NCBI RefSeq assembly: GCF_051245535.1
Contig: NZ_CP195303.1
Coordinates: forward strand, 434,001 to 498,000
Length of the DNA stretch: 64,000 nt
DNA from: Micavibrio aeruginosavorus_D
GTDB lineage: Bacteria > Pseudomonadota > Alphaproteobacteria > Micavibrionales > Micavibrionaceae
Reading direction: 5' to 3'
The notes below the pieces were generated by a model, which did no database searches, was not told the origin of the DNA, and saw nothing but the letters and a program-made list of their open reading frames with translations. Both the position numbers and the translations under genes were made by a program. How positions within the stretch are numbered: position 1 is the first letter of the stretch; each line of letters opens with the position of its first letter. Shown in pieces: positions 53,024 through 62,675 of the stretch.

Positions 53024-54079
53024 ATGCAACAAGACAGTACGCGTAATATTCCAAAAGCCGAATTACACGTCCACGTCGAGGGGACCGTGCGTCCCGACAT
53101 TGCGCGGCAGTTGGCAAAGAAAAACGGCGTAACCTTGCCGTATGATATCTTCACGCCGGACGGGCAGGGCTATCAATGGTCCGGCTTTATCGATCTGGTC
53201 ACCCGCGTATATCAGGCGATGGCCCAATGCGTTCGCACCCGTGACGATTTCAAAACAATCACCGAAGATTATCTGGATCGCTGCGCGAAAGAAGGCGCGG
53301 TCTATGTCGAAATCATCGCCTGCTGCGGCCAGACGCATCTGTCCGGTATTTCGTACAAGGATATGATTGACGGTATTGCCGATGGCATCGATGCCGCCCG
53401 TGCAAAGCACGGGATTGAAGCCCGCATCAATATGACATTCGAACGTCACCGCCCGGGGGTTGAGGCGCAGAATGACGCCGATATGATCCTGTCTTACAAA
53501 CACCCTTATATCGTTGGGTTGGATATTGCCGGCGGCGAAATGGCCGGGGACATTCCGCAATTCATGAACGATTATAACCGCGTGGTGCAGAATTTTGGCC
53601 GCCCGCTGGGCATTCGCCTGCATGCCGCGGAAAATGTGGGCCCGCAAAACGGATGGGATGCGCTGGCGCTGAACCCGTCGCGTCTGGGCCATGGTGTGCG
53701 GATTGTTGAAGATGCCACGCTGGTTGATGAAATCGTCAAACGCGGCATTGCGCTGGAAGTGTGCCCGACCAGCAATATTCTGGCCGGGGTTTATCCGGAT
53801 TTTGCCGCACATCCGTTGAAAAAACTGGTGGATCGTGGTGTGCGGATTTCTCTGAACTCTGATGATCCGGGTTTGTTTGGTAATTCCATCGGCGAAGAAT
53901 ACCGGGTCGCCCACGATGAATTCGGTTTAACGCGTGATCAGTTGGTTCAAGTCACCCGCGATGCAATCAACGATTCCTACGCTGATGCGGCATTGAAGAA
54001 AACATTGCTGAATCGTGTGGACGCTATGGTGGCCGCAAATTTTAATCCGCGCCGTCCGGGGCCTGCACCAACACCATAA
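53024..54079 (+). CDS. add: Adenosine/adenine deaminase family protein
   Basis: 351 residues. Metal-dependent amidohydrolase: 'AELHVHVEGT' (two metal His), 'RLHAAEN' (His and catalytic Glu), 'SRLGHGVRIV' (His) and 'SLNSDDPGLFG' (Asp pair). All catalytic residues are present. Adenosine versus adenine specificity cannot be decided by eye. The start at 53024 follows AAAGGGAG. Last gene of the rplY-pth-ychF run. Confidence 0.9.
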   Translation: MQQDSTRNIPKAELHVHVEGTVRPDIARQLAKKNGVTLPYDIFTPDGQGYQWSGFIDLVTRVYQAMAQCVRTRDDFKTITEDYLDRCAKEGAVYVEIIACCGQTHLSGISYKDMIDGIADGIDAARAKHGIEARINMTFERHRPGVEAQNDADMILSYKHPYIVGLDIAGGEMAGDIPQFMNDYNRVVQNFGRPLGIRLHAAENVGPQNGWDALALNPSRLGHGVRIVEDATLVDEIVKRGIALEVCPTSNILAGVYPDFAAHPLKKLVDRGVRISLNSDDPGLFGNSIGEEYRVAHDEFGLTRDQLVQVTRDAINDSYADAALKKTLLNRVDAMVAANFNPRRPGPAPTP

Positions 54080-54109
54080 TGGTCCCTGACGGCGTGATGC
54101 CTTGAATTT

Positions 54110-54137
54110 AAAACCCCGGCTTTTGGCCGGGGTTTTT
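54110..54137. terminator. Bidirectional intrinsic terminator
   Basis: Stem AAAACCCCGGC / GCCGGGGTTTT, loop TTTTG, between convergent add and ilvE. Confidence 0.92.
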
Positions 54138-54142
54138 CTTAT

Positions 54143-55048
54143 TTATGCGGCTTTGGCCTTCTGGTGAACCAGATCGGAATAGGCATCTTTCAACCGCGTC
54201 GTGACCGGACCGATCGTGTAGGTGATGTCGGTATCAATTTTTGACACCGGAGCAATCTCCGCCGCTGTGCCGGTCAGGAAGACCTCTTCAAACGTCTTCA
54301 TCTCCTCCGGCATGATCGCGGTTTCTTCAACCGTGTAGCCCATGTCGCGGGCCAGTTTCATCACGGTTTGGCGTGTAATGCCGTTCAGGAAGCAATCCGC
54401 AATTGGCGTATAAATCACACCATCACGAATGGCAAACAGGTTCGCGCCCGATGATTCCGCCACACGACCACGGAAATCCAGCATCAGGGCGTCATCATAC
54501 CCATTGCTTTCGGCCTCATGCTTGGCCAGCGTGCCAATCATGTACACGCCGCAGGCCTTGGCCTGTGTTGGCATGGTGCGCGGGTCCGGGCGGCGCCAGG
54601 ACGCGGTGCGCAGGGCGAGGCCCGCGGCATCACCCGCCTTGGGGAAGAAATATTTCGGCCACTTCCAGCAGGCAATGGCCACATGGACCTTGGTGCCCTT
54701 GGCCGATACACCCATCTGTTCCGCCCCGCGATAGGCCAGCGGGCGTACATAGCCATTGGTGATATTGTTGGCCTTGATCACTTCATAAGACGCATCGTTC
54801 AATGCCTTGGCGCTGAACGGCACATCCATATCCAGACATTTGCCGGAGAAAATCAGGCGTTCGGAATGTTCGGTCAGTTTAAAAATCTGGCCGTCATACA
54901 CACGCTCGCCCTCAAACACGCTGCCGCCGTAATGCAAGCCATGGGTCAGGACGTGGGTTTTGGCGTCGCGCCACGGGATCATTTTCCCGTTCATCCAGAT
55001 AAAGCCATCACGATCATCATAAGGCAGGGCGGAGGGGGAGGCGCACAT
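54143..55048 (-). CDS. ilvE: Branched-chain amino acid aminotransferase
   Basis: 301 residues. Class IV PLP aminotransferase. Present are 'LTHGLHYGGSVFEGERVYDG', 'YVRPLAYRGAEQMGV', Schiff-base Lys in 'IGTLAKHEAESNGYDDALMLD', and 'FLTGTAAEIAPV' for PLP phosphate. It acts in Ile, Leu and Val synthesis and feeds the isovaleryl-CoA route at 1-983. The ATG at 55048 gives the usual length. Divergent from the response regulator gene, with 115 bases between. Confidence 0.94.
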   Translation of the reverse strand: MCASPSALPYDDRDGFIWMNGKMIPWRDAKTHVLTHGLHYGGSVFEGERVYDGQIFKLTEHSERLIFSGKCLDMDVPFSAKALNDASYEVIKANNITNGYVRPLAYRGAEQMGVSAKGTKVHVAIACWKWPKYFFPKAGDAAGLALRTASWRRPDPRTMPTQAKACGVYMIGTLAKHEAESNGYDDALMLDFRGRVAESSGANLFAIRDGVIYTPIADCFLNGITRQTVMKLARDMGYTVEETAIMPEEMKTFEEVFLTGTAAEIAPVSKIDTDITYTIGPVTTRLKDAYSDLVHQKAKAA

Positions 55049-55163
55049 CGTTGTAATTCCATGGTTTTTAAGGGTTTTGCCGCGCGGCCGCAGGGGTTTC
55101 ACCAACCCGCGCAGTGTGTTAAAAATTACCAGAAATAACAAACGCCGCAAAGGGCGGTTTTCT

Positions 55164-55880
55164 ATGAGCGCGGATATGCAAATTGCGGACAAGCTGGCGA
55201 CACGCCCGCATATTCTGGTCGTCGATGACGATGACCGGATCCGCCAGCTTGTCACCAGGTTCCTGCACGAAAATGGTTTCGTGGTGGCCTCCGCCGAAAG
55301 CGCCGCCGCCGCCCGCGAATTGCTGGCGCATCTGGATTTCGATGCCATGGTGGTGGACATCATGATGCCGGGGGAAACGGGCTTGGAATTGACCAAATCC
55401 ATCCGCACCCATAACGATATTCCGGTTTTGATGCTGACCGCATTGGGCGAGGCCGATGACCGTATTGCGGGTCTTGAAACCGGGGCGGATGATTATTTGC
55501 CCAAACCGTTTGAACCGCGTGAATTGGTTTTACGCCTGAACGCCATTTTGCGCCGCCGGCCGAAAGCCGCGGCCGATATGCGCGTGCGATTGGGGCGGTG
55601 GGTGTATGACCCGGCTGTGAATATCCTGCAACATGATGGTGATATCCAAGCCCTGACCACCGTTGAAACCACTTTGCTGAAAGCCTTAATCAGTCGGGCG
55701 GGCGAAGCCATAAGCCGCGAAGATTTGGCCCGAATGTGCAATCTGGACGACAGTGGCGAACGCACCATTGACGTGCAGGTTACGCGCCTGCGCCGCAAGA
55801 TCGAGCAGGACACGCGCACGCCGCTGGTCCTGCAAACCGTGCGGGGCAAGGGCTATATGCTGCGGGTGGACCCGGTATGA
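55164..55880 (+). CDS. OmpR-family response regulator
   Basis: 238 residues: receiver with phospho-acceptor Asp65 ('VVDIMMPGETG'), conserved Thr and Lys ('LMLTALGEADD', 'LPKPFEP'), and a winged-helix DNA-binding domain ('VQVTRLRRKIEQD', 'VRGKGYMLRVDP'). AAAGGGCGG precedes the ATG. Coupled by ATGA to the sensor kinase. The ilvE neighbourhood recalls the alphaproteobacterial PetR group, but no target is visible. Confidence 0.92.
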   Translation: MSADMQIADKLATRPHILVVDDDDRIRQLVTRFLHENGFVVASAESAAAARELLAHLDFDAMVVDIMMPGETGLELTKSIRTHNDIPVLMLTALGEADDRIAGLETGADDYLPKPFEPRELVLRLNAILRRRPKAAADMRVRLGRWVYDPAVNILQHDGDIQALTTVETTLLKALISRAGEAISREDLARMCNLDDSGERTIDVQVTRLRRKIEQDTRTPLVLQTVRGKGYMLRVDPV

Positions 55881-57202
55881 AAATAAGGTCGCTGTTCCGC
55901 AATATTCTGCCGCGTACATTGCTGGCCCGGTCGCTGATGATTTTGATCATCCCGGTTTTGCTGACCCAGATGATTACGGTCTATATTTTCTTTGATCGTC
56001 ACTGGGGCAAAATGACGGATCGTCTGGCCTATGCCGTGGCCGGGGAAATGGCCATTGTTGCCGAACAGATTGAAAATGATCCTTCGCCTGAACGGATCAG
56101 CCGCATTTCCGGCCATATGGCCAAGCATCTGGATTTGTTGATCAGCTATCAGCCCGGTGCGGTGTTGGAGAATATCCCCGAGGATATTGACCGCTCCATC
56201 GTCTCGGACATTCTGGGCCGTGCGCTGGATCAACAGGTGCGCCGCCCGTACCGTATCAATGTCGATCTGTCCGAAAAATGGGTGGAAATTGCCATCGCGC
56301 TGAATGACGGGGTGTTATTTGTTTCATCGCCGCAACGGCGGCTGTTTTCATCGTCGGGCTATATCTTCCTGCTCTGGATGATTTTTACGTCCATTGTATT
56401 GCTGGCGGTTTCGATCCTGTTTATGCGCAATCAAATTCGCCCCATCCGTCGTCTGGCGGTGGCGGCGGAACGAATTGGCAAGGGCCGCGATATGCCCGCA
56501 ACGCTAAAGGTTGAAGGCGCGCGCGAAGTGCGGCAGGCAGCGCAAGCCTTCCTTGATATGAATGACCGTATCAAACGCCAGATTTCCCAACGCACCGCCA
56601 TGCTGGCCGGGGTATCGCATGATTTGCGCACACCGTTGACGCGCTTGAAACTGCAGGTCGCTATGCTGGGTAACCACCCGGATGCCGAAGGCATGATGCA
56701 GGACATTCAGGACATGGAAAAAATGCTGAATGGCTACCTCGATTTCGTGCGCGGTGAGGGCGGGGAGCAGGCGGTTGCCGGGGATATGAATGATATTCTG
56801 AACCGCATCGTATCCGGCGCACGCCGCGCCGGCGGCGACGTTATTCTGGATTCCCAAGGTGATCTGGCCCTGACGCTGCGCCCGATGGCGATGGAACGGG
56901 CGCTGTCCAACCTGATTACCAATGCCCGTAAATACGCATCCCACGTGTGGATGAGCGCGCGGCGCGTGAATGATGATGTTGAAATCGTGATTGACGATGA
57001 TGGTCCGGGTATTCCGCCGGATCAGTATGACGATGTGTTCCGCCCCTTCTACCGTGTCGATACATCACGCAACACGGCGACGGGTGGGGTCGGGCTTGGT
57101 TTGCCCATCGCGCAGGACGTGATCCACAGCCATGGCGGGCAGATTACGCTGGACCAAAGCCCGCGCGGTGGCTTGCGCGTGATTATCCTGATTCCAGTTT
57201 AA
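55877..57202 (+). CDS. EnvZ-type sensor histidine kinase
   Basis: 441 residues. Membrane helices near 18-38 and 160-182 enclose a periplasmic domain of about 120 residues, followed by HAMP ('IRPIRRLAVAAERIGKG'), HisKA with His248 in 'GVSHDLRTPLTRL', and HATPase ('NLITNARKYA', 'DDDGPGIPPD', 'GGVGLGLPIAQDV'). Cognate kinase of the preceding regulator. The signal is unknown. Confidence 0.92.
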   Translation: MKIRSLFRNILPRTLLARSLMILIIPVLLTQMITVYIFFDRHWGKMTDRLAYAVAGEMAIVAEQIENDPSPERISRISGHMAKHLDLLISYQPGAVLENIPEDIDRSIVSDILGRALDQQVRRPYRINVDLSEKWVEIAIALNDGVLFVSSPQRRLFSSSGYIFLLWMIFTSIVLLAVSILFMRNQIRPIRRLAVAAERIGKGRDMPATLKVEGAREVRQAAQAFLDMNDRIKRQISQRTAMLAGVSHDLRTPLTRLKLQVAMLGNHPDAEGMMQDIQDMEKMLNGYLDFVRGEGGEQAVAGDMNDILNRIVSGARRAGGDVILDSQGDLALTLRPMAMERALSNLITNARKYASHVWMSARRVNDDVEIVIDDDGPGIPPDQYDDVFRPFYRVDTSRNTATGGVGLGLPIAQDVIHSHGGQITLDQSPRGGLRVIILIPV

Positions 57203-57211
57203 ACTCTTAGC

Positions 57212-57289
57212 GTCATACCGGCGCCAAGAAACAATGGGGCCGGTATCCATGCGATCTATCCTATGGACCCCGGCCTTCGCCGGGGTGAC
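57212..57289. repeat. REP-like inverted repeat, copy 4
   Basis: Starts GTCATACCGGCGCC and ends CCGGCCTTCGCCGGGGTGAC, with inner copies of the arms. The most degenerate of the four. Lies 9 bases after the sensor kinase gene. Confidence 0.75.
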
Positions 57290-57298
57290 GGGAAGGGT

Positions 57299-57658
57299 TT
57301 AATACAGGCGGCCACCGTTTGGCACAGTTTTGTCCGGCCGAACCAACGTAACGTTCCCGTTTTCATCCGGAAACCCCAGAACCAGAATTTCCGACATAAA
57401 CTTCCCAACCTGCTTCGGTGGAAAATTGACCACGGCGGCAACCTGCCGTCCGATCAATTCTTCGCGGGTGTAGTTTTGCGTCACTTGCGCCGATGTTTTG
57501 CGCTGGCCAATCTCCGGTCCAAAATCAACGAACAGCTTATAGGCCGGGCGGCGCGCCTCGGGAAATTCCTGCACGTCCACAATGGTGCCGACACGCACCT
57601 CAACCTTCATAAAATCGCTGAATTCAATGGGTTCTTCGCGGGTGTTGTGGGTGGTCAT
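57299..57658 (-). CDS. csaA: tRNA-binding/export chaperone protein CsaA
   Basis: 119 residues. OB-fold protein of the Trbp111/CsaA group: 'DFMKVEVRVGTIVDVQEFPEARRPAYKL', 'GQRKTSAQVTQNYTREELIGRQVAAVVNF', 'ILVLGFPDENG'. CsaA was linked to protein secretion in Bacillus; its role in proteobacteria is less clear. Close to the phasin gene on the same strand, but separated by a terminator. Confidence 0.92.
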   Translation of the reverse strand: MTTHNTREEPIEFSDFMKVEVRVGTIVDVQEFPEARRPAYKLFVDFGPEIGQRKTSAQVTQNYTREELIGRQVAAVVNFPPKQVGKFMSEILVLGFPDENGNVTLVRPDKTVPNGGRLY

Positions 57659-57677
57659 CGTGCCGTCTCCGAATAAA

Positions 57678-57708
57678 AATAAGGGCGCCGTTATCGGGCG
57701 CCCTTATT
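57678..57708 (-). terminator. Intrinsic terminator after the phasin gene
   Basis: 12-base stem AATAAGGGCGCC / GGCGCCCTTATT with a 7-base loop and T-rich continuation on the minus strand. Confidence 0.9.
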
Positions 57709-57730
57709 AAATCATAGATCGCTGAAAAAA

Positions 57731-58192
57731 TCAGGCGGCTTTGCGCGCTGTTTTTTCTGTTTTTGCGACCTTCGCCGGAACGGTGCCCAGTGTTTCCAGG
57801 CTGTCCGTGATGCGGGCGTTCAGGATTTCACCGGCTTCGGTGCCTGTCTTGCTGACAACATCGGAAATTTCACGCAGGCTGGTTACGGAACGCTCATACG
57901 CCGTCTTGATCAAATCGGCCTGACGGGCGACTTTCTCTTCCGGTGTACCTTCGCCCAGCAATTGCTGAGTCAATGCCGTGTTTTGCTGAACCAGTTCGTT
58001 CATCAATGTGCTTTGGCATTGCGCAACGTTTTGCAGGCCTTCAACAGTGACCTGTTGCAGTTCGGTAAAGGCTTCAACATTTTTACGATAGAGTTCCAGA
58101 ACCGCGCTCATATCAAACGCGTAGCGGTTCGGCATCAGATTTTGCAGATATTGTGTATCGAAGAAGGACGCGGTGTTTTTGGACTGTGTCAT
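57731..58192 (-). CDS. Phasin family protein
   Basis: 153 residues, all-helical: 'VLELYRKNVEAFTELQQVTVEGLQNVAQCQ' and 'LIKTAYERSVTSLREISDVVSKTG' match the phasin_2 pattern, with a Lys/Ala-rich tail. Phasins coat polyhydroxyalkanoate granules. No PHA synthase is in the window, so the role rests on family alone. A strong GGAGGT lies 5 bases before the ATG at 58192. Confidence 0.85.
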   Translation of the reverse strand: MTQSKNTASFFDTQYLQNLMPNRYAFDMSAVLELYRKNVEAFTELQQVTVEGLQNVAQCQSTLMNELVQQNTALTQQLLGEGTPEEKVARQADLIKTAYERSVTSLREISDVVSKTGTEAGEILNARITDSLETLGTVPAKVAKTEKTARKAA

Positions 58193-58431
58193 TTTTGACC
58201 TCCACACTCTTGTGATTATGAAATTTAGGCTTCAGTAAGCCCTCATTCTTGGGCCCGGGGCAGGGGGGAGTCAAGCGAATTTGTGCAGCGCACAGGTTCT
58301 GGAAATGCCCGTTTTATAAGTATTTCCGTGAATTTTACAGCCGCCATAACGCGTTAGCGAAACGTTAACCCAAAACCCCCAAAGTGCATGGTGGGGACGA
58401 CTCTATCTTTAACACCGCAAAGACCTGATTC

Positions 58432-61008
58432 ATGCTGATTATCGGCGCCGATCAAAGAGAGAAAGCAGAAGACGAAACGCAAGCGCGCAGCTTGCGTGGT
58501 TCGACTGCGCAGGTGATGGTGCTGGTCAACGGCATGATCCTGGCTGTGGTCGCGTATCTGGCGCTGTCATACTTCATCGGCGATATGTTGAAGGCCGAGC
58601 AGAAGCGCACGGTTGTTGAAACCGAGCGCACGATCAATGACAATTTGCACGCGCTGGAAAGCGCGATCAAAGCGGCCTCGACCATTCTGGTTTTGGAAGA
58701 GGATATTCCGTCTGAAATTTTGCAAAAAACAATTTCCTATGCCACCCCGAATATCGACCAGTTCGATTACCTGATCTGGTTGCGCGATCATGGGAATGGA
58801 GCATGGAGCATCACACATTTTATGAAGCCGTCATCGCCCGCGGCCTTGGAAAATGATGCCTATAATGTTCAAAGCCGGGAAGATCAGGCTGCTTTGGTGC
58901 GCTTTATCACAGAGAACAAGGTTCGCATTTACGAAGATGTTTTAATCCGCACCGATATTCCCGGCACAAACTATGTGCAGGAAGGGGCGGAGCCACTGAT
59001 CAAAAATCGCCCCTTTGCCATGATCAAAAAAATCATGACCCCGGACGGGCCAGACAGCTTTCTGGTGGGGCTCAGCCGCGTATCGGCTGTGATTGATCGG
59101 GAGTGGCTGAACGAACGGACAGAGTTGAACGGTCTGGTTTTGCGTGAAGGCGCCGCAGGAAACCCCATTTTTTACATGAACCGTCAGGGACAAGCAGGCG
59201 GCGCAGAGGGTAAAAACCTGCGGAATGATTACGCCTTTACCATTGGCAACGCCAAATGGACGATGCAGGTGGATGTCGGGCAAACGCGCCACACTGTTTT
59301 CCTGGAAAAAACGCCGCTGCTCGTCCTGTTCTTTGGTACGATGTTTACAATCGTTGGCATGTTGTATGTGCGCAATAATCAACGCCAATCAGGCCGCCTG
59401 GCCGTCATGAACAAAACGCTGGCCCATAAGAACTTTGAACTGAACAGCGAGATTTCAGAACGTGAACGTTTGAACAACAGCCTGCGCAAGGCGGAACGTG
59501 AAAACCGCGCCATTATCAACGCGGTAACCGATATTATTTTTGAAGCCACTGCGGAAGGGGATATTCTGTTCCTCAATGATGCGTGGGGTCGCGTGACCGG
59601 GCACGATATTGGTGTATCCATTGGCAAAAACCTGTTTGACATGCTGCATCCGCAGGATCAGGCCGAGCAACGCGACCAATTCCAGCAAATGATCCGGGGG
59701 CAGCGACCCGCTTATCGCAGTTTTGCGCGTGTGCGCACACGCGAGGGCACATTCCGTTCGGTTGAATTGGCCATGTCCATGATGCGGCAGGACGAAAACC
59801 GCAATACCCGCGTGGTTGGCACCATGACCGACGTGGAAGAACGCCGCCGCGCGGAAAAAGCATTGGGCGAAGCGGAAAAGAAATTCCGCACGATCGTTGA
59901 AAACGCCGCAGGCGGTATTTATCAGGTTACACAGGATGGAAAATATCTGAGCGCCAACCCTGCTATGGCCCGTATTCTGGGCTATGAAACGGCGGATGAT
60001 ATTGTCGGGTCGATCCGCAATGCCAACAGCGAAATTTATGAATCCGTTCGCGACCGGAAACAATTTCTGGCCCAGATTGACGAAAAGGGCACGGTGAAAA
60101 ATTTTGAGATCACCGTCCGTCGCAAAGATGGGAACATTATCTGGGTCAACGAAAACGCCCGTGCCGTCCGCGATGACGAGGGCAATATCCTGTATTACGA
60201 AGGCAGTATCGAGGATATTACCCAGCGGAAAGAAGCCGAGATCAAATTACAGGAAGCCAAGGTTCATTCCGATATGGCCAGCCGCGCAAAATCCGAATTT
60301 CTGGCGAATATGAGCCATGAATTACGTACGCCCTTGAATGCCATTATTGGTTTTTCTGAAATCATCAAAAATGAAGTGTTCGGCAAACTGGAACAACGCC
60401 AATATTGGGATTACGCCAACGACATTTATGACAGCGGCAAGCAATTGCTGAAAATCATCAATGAAATTCTGGATGTTTCCCGCATTGATGCGGGCGAGCG
60501 GCAGTTGAATGAAAGTCTGGTTCGGTTGGATAAGATTGTTCAATCTTCGCTGGATTTGATGGGGCCGAAAATTGAAAGCGGGAAGCTCACCGTGACCAAC
60601 ATGCTGGATGCCGCCATGCCCGATGTGATTGGTGAAGAGCTGGCCTTGAAGCAGATTATTATGAATTTGTTGTCCAACGCGGTGAAATTCACGCCGGAAG
60701 GCGGGCGGATTACCCTGTCCTATGAACTGGATGCCGATGGTCAATTGCGCCTGTCCATCACCGATACCGGTGTGGGGATGGATGATAATGAAATTCAAAA
60801 AGCCCTGTCACCGTTTGGTCAGGTGGATACATCCCTGCAACGCTCAACATCGGGCGCTGGTTTGGGGTTGACGCTGGTGGATGCGCTGACGCGCCTGCAC
60901 GAAGGGTCGTTTGAATTGTTCTCGCAAAAGGGGCTGGGCACAACGGCCACGATTATTCTGCCTGCGCGCCGTGTGTCCGCGCATGATGCGGCGTCAAACG
61001 CGTCGTAA
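58432..61008 (+). CDS. PAS-containing sensor histidine kinase, PleC/DivJ-like core
   Basis: 858 residues. Membrane helix near 26-50, extracytoplasmic domain to about 285, second helix ('LLVLFFGTMFTIVGMLYV'), then two PAS domains (about 350-480 and 485-605), HisKA with His629 in 'NMSHELRTPLNAIIGF' and HATPase ('GAGLGLTLVDALT'). 'FSEIIKNEVFGKLEQRQYWDYANDIYDSGKQLL'-type spacing after the His is characteristic of PleC/DivJ/PdhS kinases that act on DivK-type regulators in alphaproteobacteria. The start ATG 58432 has a weak ribosome site. Tail overlaps recX by 15 bases. Confidence 0.88.
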   Translation: MLIIGADQREKAEDETQARSLRGSTAQVMVLVNGMILAVVAYLALSYFIGDMLKAEQKRTVVETERTINDNLHALESAIKAASTILVLEEDIPSEILQKTISYATPNIDQFDYLIWLRDHGNGAWSITHFMKPSSPAALENDAYNVQSREDQAALVRFITENKVRIYEDVLIRTDIPGTNYVQEGAEPLIKNRPFAMIKKIMTPDGPDSFLVGLSRVSAVIDREWLNERTELNGLVLREGAAGNPIFYMNRQGQAGGAEGKNLRNDYAFTIGNAKWTMQVDVGQTRHTVFLEKTPLLVLFFGTMFTIVGMLYVRNNQRQSGRLAVMNKTLAHKNFELNSEISERERLNNSLRKAERENRAIINAVTDIIFEATAEGDILFLNDAWGRVTGHDIGVSIGKNLFDMLHPQDQAEQRDQFQQMIRGQRPAYRSFARVRTREGTFRSVELAMSMMRQDENRNTRVVGTMTDVEERRRAEKALGEAEKKFRTIVENAAGGIYQVTQDGKYLSANPAMARILGYETADDIVGSIRNANSEIYESVRDRKQFLAQIDEKGTVKNFEITVRRKDGNIIWVNENARAVRDDEGNILYYEGSIEDITQRKEAEIKLQEAKVHSDMASRAKSEFLANMSHELRTPLNAIIGFSEIIKNEVFGKLEQRQYWDYANDIYDSGKQLLKIINEILDVSRIDAGERQLNESLVRLDKIVQSSLDLMGPKIESGKLTVTNMLDAAMPDVIGEELALKQIIMNLLSNAVKFTPEGGRITLSYELDADGQLRLSITDTGVGMDDNEIQKALSPFGQVDTSLQRSTSGAGLGLTLVDALTRLHEGSFELFSQKGLGTTATIILPARRVSAHDAASNAS

Positions 61009-61650
61009 ATCCTGCTCGTCCAGATCCTCTACCGTCATCTCCACAACACGCCGCGCGATGTCATAGCTGAATCCCGCCCGTCCGATAGAGGCAATGGCTT
61101 TATCCCGGTCAATATCCTTGTCCGGTGCGGCATAGGGGCCGATGCGTTTGCGCCGGGCCAGTTTCAGGGCCGCGTGCAAATCTCCTGTATCATGGTCCTG
61201 CGCGCCTTGTTCGGTGTCATGGGTGGCCAGCAAGGCACCCACCGTTTCACTATCCAGTCCCTTGACCTGCAACCGGTTCATAATCGCCCGGCGGGACAGA
61301 CCGCGACGGCGCAGGGAATTTACGGCCCCTTCGGCATACATGCGATCATTCAGCAATCCTTGACGAATGAAATCCTCGATCATGGCGTCCAGCCATTGCA
61401 GGCATTCATCGCGGTTCTGGTCCACGTGCGCGTGACAGGACCGGTCAATTTTCCGGGCCATGACGGACCGGAAATGGGCGGTGCTGGTGGCGAAGCGTTG
61501 CAGGTAATACAGACCAGAATTGCGCAGGTATTCAGGCGTGACCTTTTTCGGGGGGCGGGGGCCTTGTTTTGCCTGTGTTGGACGGCGCTTTCCCCGGTTG
61601 GATTCCGGGGCTGAAGACTTGATATTTTCGTGATCAGCGTTACTCTTCAT
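60994..61650 (-). CDS. recX: Regulatory protein RecX
   Basis: 218 residues. Helical repeat protein that inhibits RecA filaments. 'LYYLQRFATSTAHFRSVMARKI', 'QGLLNDRMYAEGAVNSLRRRGLSRRAI' and 'IGRAGFSYDIARRVVE' match the three-helix repeats. A 38-residue basic N-terminal tail precedes the fold. recA is not adjacent. Convergent with the PAS kinase gene. Confidence 0.85.
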   Translation of the reverse strand: MKSNADHENIKSSAPESNRGKRRPTQAKQGPRPPKKVTPEYLRNSGLYYLQRFATSTAHFRSVMARKIDRSCHAHVDQNRDECLQWLDAMIEDFIRQGLLNDRMYAEGAVNSLRRRGLSRRAIMNRLQVKGLDSETVGALLATHDTEQGAQDHDTGDLHAALKLARRKRIGPYAAPDKDIDRDKAIASIGRAGFSYDIARRVVEMTVEDLDEQDLRRV

Positions 61651-61735
61651 CCGTGCCGCGCCCTTGAATTATGGCTTATGATGGCAGAGGCTGGGGCGCG
61701 GACACAAGGCAATAAAAACAGAAAGATTCGATATT

Positions 61736-62665
61736 ATGACTACCCATGATGTGGATATGGTGGAAACCTTCTTTCTGGAGGATAGCAACCTGCGTGGCCG
61801 TATCGTCCGGCTGGGGCGGGTCGTGAATGATATTCTGCACACCCACGGTTATCCGGCTCCGGTGGCGACATTGACGGGGCAGGCCGCCGTGATGGCTTTG
61901 CTGTTGTCGTCCATGTTGAAAGACGATGGGATTTTTACGTTACAGGCACAAGGCGATGGCCCGTTGGGGACATTGGTGGCCGATATTACCGGACATGGCA
62001 ACGTGCGTGCCTGCGCCCGCTTTGATCAGGAGCGTCTGGATCGCTGGGAAGCCGATGAAGTGCCCGAAACGGCCTATATGGGCTTGATTGGCCGTGGCCA
62101 TATGGTGTTCACGATCGATCAGGGCGGCGAAAATACCGAACGCTATCAAGGCGTGGTGGAATTGAAGGGCGGCACGCTGGTTGAATGTGTGCAGCATTAT
62201 TTCACGCAATCCGAACAAATTGCTACAGGCCTGCGCCTTGCATTGAAACGCGATGATGACGGCCATTGGCATGCGGGGGCGATTTTGTTGCAAAAAATGC
62301 CCGACGCGTCCAAGCCGGGCGGTGACGTCGACCCCGATGCGTGGAACCGGGCGATGGTCCTGTTGCAAAGCTGCACGGATGATGAATTGCTGGATGCGGC
62401 TTTGCCGGTCAATGATCTGCTCTATCGTCTGTTCCATCAGGAAGGTGTGCGGGCACAGGAACCGCAACCCGTGCGCCATCAATGCCGGTGTTCCGCCGAC
62501 CGTGTTGAAAATGTCTTGATGGCGATGTCCAGCGAAGATCGTTTGGATCTGGCCGAAGAAGACGGTAAAATCAGCGTGAAATGCGAATTCTGCAGCCGCG
62601 AATATAAATTCGACGCGGCTGAACTCGAACATAAACTCAACAACCCCAGCGGTGTCGTACAGTAA
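61736..62665 (+). CDS. hslO: 33 kDa redox chaperone Hsp33
   Basis: 309 residues. Chaperone activated by oxidation of four zinc-bound Cys: C-terminal 'CRCS' and 'CEFC' supply the CxC and CxxC. The N-terminal domain has 'LTGQAAVMALLLSSMLKDDGIFTLQAQGDGPLGTLVAD', typical of the family. The lipoprotein gene begins 10 bases after the stop. Confidence 0.96.
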   Translation: MTTHDVDMVETFFLEDSNLRGRIVRLGRVVNDILHTHGYPAPVATLTGQAAVMALLLSSMLKDDGIFTLQAQGDGPLGTLVADITGHGNVRACARFDQERLDRWEADEVPETAYMGLIGRGHMVFTIDQGGENTERYQGVVELKGGTLVECVQHYFTQSEQIATGLRLALKRDDDGHWHAGAILLQKMPDASKPGGDVDPDAWNRAMVLLQSCTDDELLDAALPVNDLLYRLFHQEGVRAQEPQPVRHQCRCSADRVENVLMAMSSEDRLDLAEEDGKISVKCEFCSREYKFDAAELEHKLNNPSGVVQ

Positions 62666-62675
62666 GGACATGACA

